Shown here one piece after another: positions 22,354 to 33,762 of a stretch of DNA of 64,000 nt (the stretch's first letter is position 1; every line of letters begins with the position of its first letter). The notes beneath the pieces are model-generated. The model was not told the origin of the DNA and made no database searches. It was given only the letters and a program-made list of their open reading frames with translations. The DNA is from Cruorifilaria tuberocauda (lineage: Eukaryota > Nematoda > Chromadorea > Rhabditida > Onchocercidae). Position numbers and translations under genes: made by a program. The stretch lies in NCBI GenBank assembly GCA_013365365.1, contig JABVXU010000094.1:1-64000 (forward strand), written 5' to 3'.

Positions 22354-23319
22354 GTACACACACATTATTTCGTAATTTGTTTAGATTAGTGAGATGATTT
22401 TTACGACGTAATGTACATCAGTGTTTTTTGATTAGTCTGAATATGAAGCAATTTGAAATTCCTTGAATAAAAAATTTTCAAATTTGGACTACTTTTTTCT
22501 AATCTATTATTTAATTTTTGATCCTTTAATCATTTACAAGAAAGAAAAGTGCATGTAAAGATATAAGAGAAGAAATATGATAAGAATTAGGTTCACTATA
22601 AGATTTTTTTTACTATTAAGTAATTTAATCTATTTCAAATACTCTATCTCACTAATTTTTACCTTAACAAAGTTTTTTTTTGATTTTTTAACTGATTTAT
22701 AGCGCTACTTTTTGATTAATGATAATAATTACAGTTTTATCTATTGTTGTGCCAGATTCATCAAGTTAAAATGTAATTTATTTTTAAATATTTTCAAATT
22801 TATACTTGGATAATTGCTTATGTTCATTCATCCATCTTGTTTTTTTTCTGGTTTTAATCACATATCATTTTCTTCTTGTAGGTTTCGAATACACTTTTAA
22901 AAGTTATAACTGTTTGCTACATTTTGCTATATATCTTTATCACAGTTTAAACTATTTCATCACTTATTCGTTGTATCATTTACATTTACATTTTATCTTT
23001 TCCATTTAATTGATTGTTTTTTTATTCTCATTTCAAATGATACTTAAAATTTACAAAAATTTTAAGCTTTTAATTTTTATCTCAAAAAAAATATGTGTGA
23101 AGAGATTATTGCTGCCTACTGTTTTATAATTGTAGCATATGAAAGAAATCATAGCAGTTATTTCTGCCAGTTTTATGCCATTGTCAGATTGTCATTTTCG
23201 CTTTTGCTATTTTGATTTTGATTTTATAATTTGAACTATATTTCATTTTTGGTGAGTCATTTGGTTTAATATTGCAGAATTCAGTATCTGTTTTACACAT
23301 ATATTAAGAGCAACGAGCA
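20769..23319. other. Divergent intergenic region between RanBP3-like and F-box-like genes
   Basis: The two flanking genes are transcribed away from each other, so promoters for both should lie here. The region has T-rich tracts and the CA repeat at about 22235-22365. I see no coding frame beyond repeat-driven ones. Confidence 0.6.
22235..22365. repeat. CA/TG microsatellite
   Basis: Interrupted (CATA)n and (CA)n repeat with a pure CA core at about 22321-22351. It generates several false open frames on both strands. Confidence 0.95.
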
Positions 23320-25659
23320 ATGAGGTATAGATTAATACGGGAAAGTACGAACGAAACGAATTTGCCGGATGAGATCATTGAACTTATCTGTTCATATATT
23401 TCACCCGTTCAGGTTATTTCTTTTTATTTTCAAATAGAATTAATTATTTTGGAATAAGAAATTATTTATTCCTTAAATTTATGAGAATTAATGCCTAAGA
23501 TTAAATAAAATCCAGATATTACCTAAGGTCAATATCGAACATTATTTTTATATTTTAAATTCATTTCGATTATAATGTAAGAAGGTTTTATAATAAGTTA
23601 ATGGTGGAGTGATTCATATATTATCAAATAGAATCTAATACCACTGAGGGTGCTTGCCATCTTATACAAGTAGCTCTCTGATAGGTTTGAATTCTTGGAA
23701 AAAAGGCTTTCTACTAACATAATTTAATTTAGAAAACATATCGTTATTGCTATTTCAGTTGTGCTTGTCAGGATGGGATAGAGTTAGCAAAGGATTCCAA
23801 GATATGTTAAAACAAGTATATAAGAGCTATCACGTACTGAATACAGCCACAGGACCAGATTACAAATTTTTCGAGCAATTTTGTTCGCCTCTAGCTTATG
23901 AAGATGAAGTTAGATCCTTCAAAACATCTTATTTTTTTTTAATATGGATTTTTGAAGAAATTATCATGATTTATTTTTCTGTCGCAAATTTTCAATTAAC
24001 GAATATAGTAGACCATACTGAATTCTATTCTGAAGAAAAATTGACGGCTGAACATATTTATCTCTTGGTTTTATAATAATACATCAGTTTAGATCCTTAT
24101 GAGAAAGCTCGAAGTTGTTATTCAAAATGTTTTCCCACATCTTGCGATGTTATCTGTCCACGTGGGAACGTTTTCGATAGGTAAATATTTTTGGCAAATA
24201 CATTTATAAATTGAAGTATGACTGTCGTCTTTGTTAAGGTTGTGCTTGAAGATTAGATTCGTTATATGTTTAAATTGATAAAGATTTGATAGTGTCAAAA
24301 TAAACAAGATATTTATTTTGAAAGTCTCAGGAAATTTTGCAGTTATTCTATGAAGCGTATTTGAGAATTAAATAGTTGATATCAGTCATAGTGGAAAATT
24401 TTGCTGCCACTGTATGAGGCGAATTCATAGCAGATTAAAATAGTTAATATTAAATGCCTTAAATTATTGTATCTTCTGTTTCAGTTTTACAGTACATCGC
24501 CAAATTTGAATCTATGTTGTTGATGCCGAAACTTCATTTTATTCATATAATATTAGGCGATACATGTTCCGGCTTAATTGCTAATCGTTTATTCTACGAT
24601 TTAACAATAGCTCGGTTTGTTTTTTCTGAAGTTACCATGAATGTACTAGACTGATGTCTGTTAATCTTTGATAATTAATCTACTACTGTGATTGTGAAAA
24701 AAAAGTAGCTTTTCGAATGTTGTGTAGTTTCTACATTTTATTAGTGTAAGTTAATATTATTTTTGAAATTGATAGCTGTCTATTTGGAGTCATTTGTAAA
24801 GTTGTTGGGAATTTTTTATTTAAAAACTTTAGAAAACTTGCAAATGGATTGAAATCTGTGAAACTGTCAGTGACTTTGGCGCCAGAAAGCAGAGGGCTTA
24901 TAACATGCTATAGTTTTCGAAAGTTTATCCGTTTTGTGATGGAAATGGCCAAAGAAGAGTGTATGATCATTTGGTTATTTTGCTTATAATATGCGCTTTT
25001 TGTACGATAAGCATACAAGTAGGGATGAATTCTTTAATTTGTCGTAAATAAAGAAGAACATCTGCCAAGCTCCAATTAAGATCTGGGAAGAATCTAACAG
25101 TATTTTCTTCCAGTTCTGATTTTTTTAAAGTTTTATTTTAAATTAATGTTTCTTCTTGAAACAAAAACAGATTATCGTAAAAGTAGAAGCTTTCATAGTT
25201 TATTCATTTATGGTATTGTGTGCAAAGAATTTTTTCTAATCTACTCCTTAACTTTACAGACAAAATTAGGACATAGTTTTTACATGAGGAACGGATGTGG
25301 AAAATTTTACTACTAGATAAATGAAAATTTCGAAAAGTGAACTGTCTTTATTTTCAGCCATATGGTGTTTATGTCTCAAAGATAAAACCAAACGAGCACA
25401 AGGATGGTTTAATCCATCGGAATTATCGTCTTGTGCCTTCATTTCATATGTAAGGACAGTACTGGAGTTGAATATATTGCTTCATAAATTAGAGCTGATT
25501 GATCATTTCAAATTATCTCCTTATATGCTGATTATGAGACAAAAACGACGTTATCTGGATTTGCATGATGAATATGAGGTAACCAAAAAATATCTGTCAT
25601 TTATAATTCAGATCGATCAAACCTTTGTTGCTCATCTTGAATCTTTAATTTTATATTAG
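23320..25659 (+). CDS. F-box-like protein, nematode type
   Basis: Six exons in phase: 23320-23412, 23759-23908, 24093-24180, 24485-24614, 24833-24960 and 25358-25659, giving 296 residues. The N-terminus reads NLPDEIIELICSYISPVQ followed by a conserved-looking WDRVSKGF segment, the layout of an F-box, which would link the protein to Skp1 in an SCF ubiquitin ligase. The rest is hydrophobic with spaced leucines and no domain that I can name, so the substrate side is unknown. Support is F-box similarity plus clean phases; each exon has an AG acceptor and GT donor (GTTATT, GTTAGA, GTAAAT, GTTTGT, GTATGA). Exon 3 could use a nearby alternative AG. A 33-base intron-like piece inside the last exon is read through here because it is short and keeps frame. 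Coding-like debris in intron 2 and downstream is reported separately. Confidence 0.65.
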
Positions 25660-26066
25660 TGAAAAGTCAATTTAGAATTGAATTTTTCTATTCCTTACGT
25701 TGAATTTTTTTGATTTCTTGTTTATCTCAGAAATGCATTTTCAATCATAACAATATACTCAAAAAACTGAAATTAGTTCAGTTATCTTTTTTTTTTCAAG
25801 ATGAAATATTTATGAAAAGCAATGGGAATTTTTGAATAATAAGCCGTTTCAGTAGTTTAAGAATCTTTTTCCAATAATGTGAGAATTTGAGCATATGCCA
25901 TGATGTTGGAATTGTTGCACCATTGTCCTCAATTTTGATAAGAAATAAGTTACCACAGTTCGAAATAAGATCTCCACAATCTTTTACAAAAATGATGTCT
26001 TAAATTATCGTTCATTATCAGCAAGTAACTTTTAGTGAATTAATGTGGTTTTTCCGCATTTTTCAG

Positions 26067-26433
26067 GATTTTCGACGTAACAGTCGATAGAAGATGCGCT
26101 TTCAACCATTTATATAACGTCTGCATTTGAACAATACCAACTTCCTCTCATTAATATTTGAACGAAGAGAATGACCATATTGTACTGTTATTTGTCTGAC
26201 ATAAAAAATCACTTGGAGATTGAATAATTCGTATTTCTGATTACGTTAATTGTTTCATTAATATAGATATCAAAGTTGTAAGTATTGTCATGCCATATCA
26301 TTGGACCGAGCGAGTACATTTAGATTTACACATTTAAGATGTGTTTCTTAATCCTGATTTTGCGTGTTTCATGAAACATGAATGGATTTCACTGCCTCAA
26401 TATCTTCCTCATGCTTCGTTCGTTTTTTCTTGA
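26067..26433 (+). pseudogene. Decayed coding frame downstream of the F-box-like gene
   Basis: One plus-strand frame, opening after an acceptor-like TTTTTCAG, reads protein-like over about 120 codons but is cut by at least five stops. Intact parts include IFDVTVDRRCAFNHLYNVC, YHWTERVHLDLH, and FACFMKHEWISLPQYL then PHASFVFS. The even spread of protein-like sequence in a single frame suggests an old exon, perhaps a former 3' part of the neighbouring gene or of a relative. No family is recognised. Confidence 0.4.
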
Positions 26434-26571
26434 AAACCGTGGATTAGATGCTATTCTCAAAAAATATTTGTTGATTTGTTTTTTTTACATAAGTTTTGTA
26501 TCTAGATATCTACATATATAAAATATTAAGTTACTAATTTCTGTACTGCTAAACAATGATAATAATAGCAT

Positions 26572-26604
26572 AATAATAATAATAATAATAATATTATAGT
26601 AATA
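26572..26604. repeat. AAT triplet repeat
   Basis: Run of (AAT)n with minor interruptions. Confidence 0.85.
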
Positions 26605-29600
26605 ATAATTTAAATCCATCTGGGAATCAATGATTTTTAGCTTTTGTTTTTAAGGATATAAGAATATAGATATGGGCCCTATCGTCGTAATTCTCATCAC
26701 TTTCAAAATTTTTTGAAGTTATTTAAACTTTTGAAGAGATTTTTCCTACTTAGACTTAGGTAAAATTTTAATTTTTTAATCCGCTATTTAATTTATTCAA
26801 ATCTTTTAAACTTAAGCAGTCGCTGATCTCATTTTTTTCTCTATGGATATTTTTAATCTCGATAATGGTGATTCTTTCAACACATATTTAAAATTTGTTC
26901 AGGCAGAAGCATTGCCACATGTTTGCGAAAATCTATAAAGGTACATTTTTCTTTGAAGCTATTACTTCTTCTCTACCTTGATTGCGTGCATCATAGATTT
27001 TTTCTTCGTTCCAGTATTTTTTATTCAACATTCTATTGTTCTTTTTTCCTGCGCAATCTCTTTTTTGCCTTGGAATCCAATAAATTTAATGATATCAATT
27101 CGTCGAAAAAGCTCATTCTTCTCTCTCATCCACTAATGATATCATCCATGGTAATTAACAGTTGATGCATTTATAGCTTCAAAATTTATTTTTAAGAAAG
27201 CCTTATTTCATCGAAGACTTTATTTAATATTTATTTAATGAAATTATAGTTAATAGAAAAAAGTCACCTTATTTCTTTCTTTGGAAATACTATATTTTTA
27301 TCCATACTTACGGAATTTTTTACGCCACTGTAAATCTTTATTGTATTTGTTGGTGCATGTTGTTTTTGTTGTTATTCCCTAGTTACACTTTTATTGTTAC
27401 TGTTGTTGAAGGTTATCCTCCAATACCTTGTCAAATAATTTTAAGCCTCTCTACAATCAAGATTAATAAGTTTTACTTCCTTTTTAACATCTTTCTTTTT
27501 TCTTTGTTTTATTTTATTCATCACGTTTTGAGTTTCAAATTGTTCATTTAAAGTTACAATGTCACTATAATGTCTATGAATGCATTTTAAATGCGTTATT
27601 TTCAACATAGTGAAATAAACTTTTAACAGTTTACTACTATAATTCTTATCTATACAGAAATAATAATTGATGAGGTCACATTCTATTTTAATGATTTTAT
27701 ATTATTACAACTTGTTGAATACGAATATATGATTAGATATAAAGTAAAGTTTTAAATTCATTTAAATAGTTTTTTTTTTCATTACTGATAATAAGCGATG
27801 AGAGTTTCATTCTTAAATAATCATTGAAAATGATATCTTCATAAGATGAATGATTTAACTTATTGTATTGAACTTCACTAAGCAATATTATAAGTTGCAT
27901 AATAATCATTTACCCTTACCCTAACCTATCAATATTTCTTTCCTCACCAAATTTTGCGGAATTTGAAGTGTTGCAACGATGTAATGAATTAGTCAAAAGT
28001 TCTGCATTTTTGCATACTTGTTTCATATTAGTTTCAGATATCTTATTTTGCAGCATAACCCTAATCAACTCGCTCATAGAAAATTGTTAAATTTTTAATT
28101 TCGTTATGTAAACAACAATCTGAAAACTAGTTTTCATACCTAACGAAATAAATATATAAATGGATTGAAATTAGATGAATGAAGTAAAATATTTATATAA
28201 TTTACATTTGAAATGAATAAGTTACAACTGAAAATTATGATTTGTTAGATTATTTATTCCGAATAAATACTCTACCTTATTTAAACTTGAAACTTGATTA
28301 CTTCTTTGCTAATTCTAAAGTTATAATGATACGTTTTATTATCGAAACAATAATTGATAATTTCATCGATTTTCCATAAATGTAATGATACACGTATTAC
28401 GTGTAGTAATAATATATATATTGATTAAAAAATGAACATAAATGGTTATATCAATTTTGTCATTGAAAATAGATATAAGTGTAATATATCATCGGCAATG
28501 TTTACGTTATCGATTACATTTACTTATCATTTACTGATCGTACGTTAAATATAAATTGTAAAATTTTGATAATTTAATTAAAGAAATCAAAAGTTTCTTT
28601 TTCATACTCATGCAATCAGTTAACGGACTTATCGAATCAATCTTCTATCTTTCTACATGTTTAACAAATGCTCATCAATATCATTAAACATATTAATAAA
28701 GTGAAGAATGGAAATTCATTTACAGGTTTTTTTTTCCTTGCTAATTAAAATAAACTCTTCAATTTTTTAAATTATCGGTAATTAATTCCATTTAAATTAT
28801 CAATACTTAGTTCTATTTAAATTTCCTTTTAAAATGAGGGACACGACATTCTACAAATGAATTCGCTTTCATCTTCGATTTTTTTTTTACATTTCTTTCT
28901 TGCAGTTGAAAGTATTTTTTTAAGGAATGAAAATTTAATTTCCCATTCGAAATATGAATTTTAATATAAATTAAATTATTTAAATTATCAATAATTTTTA
29001 TCATAATGAAATGACTTCTTAACATTATTATTCAATGATGATAAGTAAGAAGATTTATCATCCACGATTACCAGTGGATGACGATTGTTAGACTGTTTTT
29101 TTTTTTTCATTTGCTAGTTGAGTTGTTTGATTTATCATTTACATTTTTTGGTACGGTTTGGAATAATACTATCACTTTTTGTATTTACAACTTTGCAGTA
29201 TAATTCATGTTAGTAATAAAATGTACAGTTAGAAATGTAAACTGTTATTAACAGTGTTGTTACACTGTAAACTTGTGATAGTATATACTCGAAATTGTTT
29301 GCTTTCAAAGCAATCAATATTTCTTATCTTTTCGTTACTTGTATAATCGATTATTTTTGATAGAATGTAAGAAAACAACAAATACTTTTGCTAGAAAATT
29401 TTATTTTCTATTGCATTATTGTTTTTTCTTTTTTAATTAATTAATAGTTTCTAATTTGATTTGCTATTTTGTGCTATTTGTCGAAATATAAATGGAATGG
29501 AAATGAGAAAAATAGAATTTTGCTATGATCAGAAAAATTAGATGTGGCAGAAATGATTGAAGAATATGGATCTCTCTCCAGAATAATTCACCAAAGTTTT

Positions 29601-30888
29601 TTAGTAGCCAGGAGCAGTTCTAGGAGGTGGACAATGATCACAAGTGCCTTTCGGTCCTTCAGGACCTGCTTCTCCTTGATCTCCATTTGCACCATCGTGT
29701 CCTGGTGGACCATCTTTGCCATTTGGACCGGGTGGACCACGTGGCCCTGGTCGTCCGGGATTACCATCTTGTCCAGGAGAACCTGGCTCACCTGGTGGTC
29801 CTTGTGGGCCTGGTGGTCCTGGTGGTCCTGGTGGTCCAGGTACCTAAAATTTCGATTTTCACTGAAAAATAATTGAAATAAATTAAGCCAATCTGCTTAA
29901 TTTTTCAACGTTGATAAGAGTGTAGGAAAGCAAACCTCAGTCTGTACACCTGGTTTTCCTGGCTCGCCTGGTGGACCTGGATTTCCTCGAGGTCCGTTCG
30001 GTCCTTTTGGTCCTGGTGGTCCCATTGCACCTGGTTCACCAGCTGGTCCAGGTGAACCTTTGTCTCCTGGTAATCCTTTCGGTCCTTTTGGTCCTGGCTT
30101 ACCCCGTGGACCTGGCGGTCCTTCGGGACAGTTAAAGCACCAATCTCTCTCAGTTGGCTAAAAAATACATAAATTATAACATTCTATAATTCCTCAAAAT
30201 CAAATTTTTAATTTTAAAATAATCACGAAATGATGATAAAAAAGAAATTGGTCAGGACATAATTTTTGAGGCGAAAATTTTTTCCTACAACATTAACTGT
30301 AACATACCAGTTGATCTTCCCGAGCATCTTGACCTGGTGCACCAGGTTTACCGGGTGCACCATCTTGGCCATCATCACCATCTTGTCCCGGTGGACCCGG
30401 TGGACCAACCGGACCAATACCACAGCTGCAACATTGGAAGACTGCTTGCCTCTTTTGTCGTTCTTTTTTCAATGCTGTACGCGATGATTCGAGCTAAATT
30501 TATCGTAATTTGCAACGAATGAAAAATAATTGATCAACTATTCCAATCAATCAATGAGTTGAACTTTGTTAAGTTTATTTTATAGGAAAATTTAATTCTT
30601 CTAATAATTAATTTCTTATGATTATTTTTTGTCAATTTATATTTATTTTTATTATTCTGAAAAAATTACTTTGGTGAATTCTCCTCGTAATCCAATTGCA
30701 CGTGTCCTACAGAAGCTAATTTCATCTTGCAAATTGGATTGCACATTTTGCATATAAGTGCAGAGCATTGGTACACAAATGATTGCAACCAAGGTTGCAA
30801 CGGTGGAAACTGCAACACCACAGAAAGCAAGCTTCTTCATGCTTTCCGCCTCGATCAGAAGCTGTTTTGGATCATCAGAATCAATCAT
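29601..30888 (-). CDS. Cuticle collagen (nematode col family)
   Basis: Four exons in phase: 30670-30888, 30308-30493, 29936-30157 and 29601-29843, giving 289 residues, the usual size for this family. Residues 1-73 are the nematode cuticle collagen N-terminal domain, with a membrane-anchor or signal helix ([20 protein letters not shown]). A furin-type site RQKR ends at residue 88, after which the secreted chain starts. Gly-X-Y blocks follow, separated by the cysteine groups CCSC (94-97), WCFNC (141-145) and CDHC (277-280), which pair in trimer assembly and cross-linking of the cuticle. The start ATG lies 12 bases after an ACAG acceptor, as expected for a trans-spliced collagen message. The cysteine pattern defines the subgroup, but I cannot name the C. 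elegans orthologue without a search. Confidence 0.97.
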
Positions 30889-32562
30889 CTTTGTGGCTAC
30901 CTGTAAAATTACACTCTTATCAATAATACTCTGATAACAGCATGTTATTAAATCCATTTATCGATCATTCTTCATCATCACTACCTTCTCTTCCTCTCAA
31001 TTATTCTCACATTCATATTTTCAGTAAATTTAAATTGGAAATCTATTTAATGAGTATAATTTTAAATAATCATTATAAAAATAATGACTTAATATAATAA
31101 TGATAATGATAAAACAAAAATAAAATTATGGAATAATACAAGGAAATATTAATTAATACGAATATAATTGCTAGAAAAAAAACGAGGAAATTCTGAGAAA
31201 ATTTCTCATCAAATTTTTTTTTATTAATTAAGCGATAAAAAAATTCTTCCTCAATTCAAGAAAAAATAAAATTTCATTTACTTTCAACTAATAAAGTTAG
31301 CTGTAAATTAAGTAAGTATTACGTAAAGTAGCTTTTTACAGCCTAATTTGATTAGTTTTAAGATTTTTTTCAAAAATTTTCAAGTTTTTAGGAAATTTTA
31401 AAAATTTTCAACTTTTAACAAATTATCAATTTGCAATATTTCGTTTGTATGTTATTCATACAAACATATTCTTACAATTTTTTATACAAATTTAGTAATT
31501 AATATGTTCTAAATTATCACTATATTAATTAGTAATATTGAAATTAAGTGATAAGATGGAAAATATTTTAACATAAATTACCTTCATTTCTAATTTTATT
31601 CACTTTATCATCTATTCCTTATCCTATCACGTTTTCCATACTTTTTCTAATCATTCATTATTTGTTAATCATTTCCTTTTCAGAAACTTTTATCGACAAT
31701 TTTAATTAGTTAATTTTATTAAATGAAATGAAAAATTCTTTTGATACAAATATTTTAATATTGAATTAACGTGATAATTTACGTGCAAAACATGAAAATT
31801 TCTTACAATTTAAGAGAGTATTTAAAAAAGAAATTCAACCTTTAATATTATTAATTTATTATTCATTCTTTCTCGCAGCTATCATTTTATCAATTAATCA
31901 TATTTAATTAAATGATTAAAAAATCAACGGAATGGGAAGTCGTTTATTTTATATTTCGTTGGAAAGTTTAGAAATGTTATAACATGGATTTGATTACATT
32001 TTTTTACTAGCTGTATCTTTATAACTAAATTAATTCTTTATAAAATATAATAAAATATTCACGAATAATTATTATTTCTCTTTCAATCGAATTATTATTT
32101 CTCTTTCAATCGCAAAAAAAAATTGAATTCTATAATTTAAATTATTAAAACCAAAAACAATTAAAACATAAAACAAAAGAAATTGAAATTCTCATGAAAT
32201 TTAATAAGCTGCTTAATATAACGAAGAAAGTTTTGGAAGAAATTAATTTCATACGATAACAAATGATCGCATCATCCCCCGTCCCCCCCGTTTTCAAGTG
32301 ATAATACCGTTTGAAATGTTTGGAAAAAGGAGGCATTTTATATATATGCTCTTCCTATCGGACCACCTACCTATCAGGTAAGCGATCACTAAAGTGTGAC
32401 GAGTTTTGCCTCCACCTTATCAAAATGTTGCTCATTAAGTTACCAAAAAGCAAAAAAGATTTCAATTCTGGAAAATTAAAAAAACTATTTTACTTACATT
32501 CGCTACTTTTAGACTTACACACCCGTATCAACTTTACATTTTATTTTATCGCCTTACAACTT

Positions 32563-32768
32563 ACATTGATAATGCATACATTGAGGAATATAATTCGTTA
32601 TCATAATCATTATTATTATCACTAAACCACTAAACTTTACATTCATTTTATCATCTTACACTTCATATTGATAATATTGATATATATTGATAACTTGATT
32701 GATTTATATTGATAATGCATGCATTGAGGACTATAACTCATAATTGTAATCATTATCATTATCACTGT
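32563..32768. repeat. Direct repeat of about 62 bp, two copies
   Basis: Segments 32563-32623 and 32705-32768 share TTGATAATGCAT, CATTGAGGA, TATAA and the ATCATTATTATCACT-type end, with about ten differences. The copies are 142 bases apart. Confidence 0.75.
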
Positions 32769-33044
32769 TATTATTTACTATCATAAATCATTTAATATGT
32801 TGTAATATACAGTTGTACGTCGAATGATTGAATCACTTACAGATAAAAATTTTCTCATTAACTGATAAATTAATAAAGTTTTACTGGGAAAACCGGATTT
32901 TGCTGCTCATTTTAATTAACATTTTAATTTTCTTTGAAATCTCGTATTTCTTCTGCTTCTGCTAGAAGTGACTTCTTATCATTTACAAACTTTTAACAAC
33001 AAATGTAAAATGCAAATACTTCAAACTATTGCTTTTATACGTGT

Positions 33045-33345
33045 ATGTAAGTGTATACGTGTCTGTGCATATATGTCTGTGTATGTGTTACAGACAAAAA
33101 TTTCAATCTACAACCATTACATGTATGCATGTGTGTATGTGTGTTGCAGATGAAAATTTTAAACTTTAATCATTACATGTATGTGTGTATGTGTGCATGT
33201 CTGTACGTGTTGCAGATGAAAAAGCTTTAATCACTACGTGTATACATGTGTGTATTACGTATGTGTATCTATGTGTGTATGCGTACGTGGGTGTGCACGT
33301 GTATACGTGTACTGTACATGTATCACAGACGAAATTTTAATTTTA
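33045..33345. repeat. TG-rich minisatellite, about 60-70-bp unit
   Basis: About four units, each made of a CAGATGAAAATTTTAA-like block, an AATCATTACATGTATG-like block and a TGTGTATGTG tract. Unit length varies through the TG tract. It gives spurious valine- and cysteine-rich open frames. Confidence 0.8.
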
Positions 33346-33709
33346 TTAAACAACGGCAAAAAAAGAGATAAACGGAAAAACACTGAAAAACTGTATACAC
33401 GTAAAAGTAAACGTACGAATGGGTTGATAATGAATTACGTAATACGGGTGAAATATTTTAATTTAATTAATTAATTGTTTTCCTTTCTCCCTATCTTCTT
33501 CTGAAATGAATTTTTTTTATTTTAAAAATGAATCGTTCTTTCTTTTTTTGTTTGCTTCTTTTTCTTACATTTATTTTACCCAAAATGCTTTTCTCTTTTC
33601 CATCAATACTGAGAAATTAATGACTTAGCTATTTTGTAAGACCAAATTTTTGTCATTCATTTTTCCAAACATTTCCTTACAATTCATTTCATTGATAAAT
33701 CACTAGTAA

Positions 33710-33712
<3 letters not shown>

Positions 33713-33758
<46 letters not shown>
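33713..33758. repeat. GA microsatellite
   Basis: Pure (GA)n run of about 46 bases. Confidence 0.95.

Positions 33759-33762
<4 letters not shown>

Larger units (their letters stand above)
25660..29600. other. Spacer between the F-box-like and collagen genes
   Basis: Convergent intergenic region of 3.9 kb. Apart from the decayed frame at 26067-26433 and an AAT triplet run at 26572-26604, it is AT-rich without recognisable features. Confidence 0.6.

Noticed and set aside
22132..22397. Four frames rich in Cys/Val or Thr/His
   Set aside because: All are translations of the CA/TG microsatellite.
29544..29876. Open frames of up to 110 codons on the plus strand opposite the collagen gene
   Set aside because: They are antisense to Gly-X-Y repeats, whose regular codons keep other frames open. 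The text is Trp/Ser-rich and repetitive.
30223..30522. Further frames on both strands over collagen exon 2
   Set aside because: Shadows of the Gly-X-Y coding sequence.
33238..33474. 78-codon Cys/Val-rich frame
   Set aside because: Produced by the TG-rich minisatellite.
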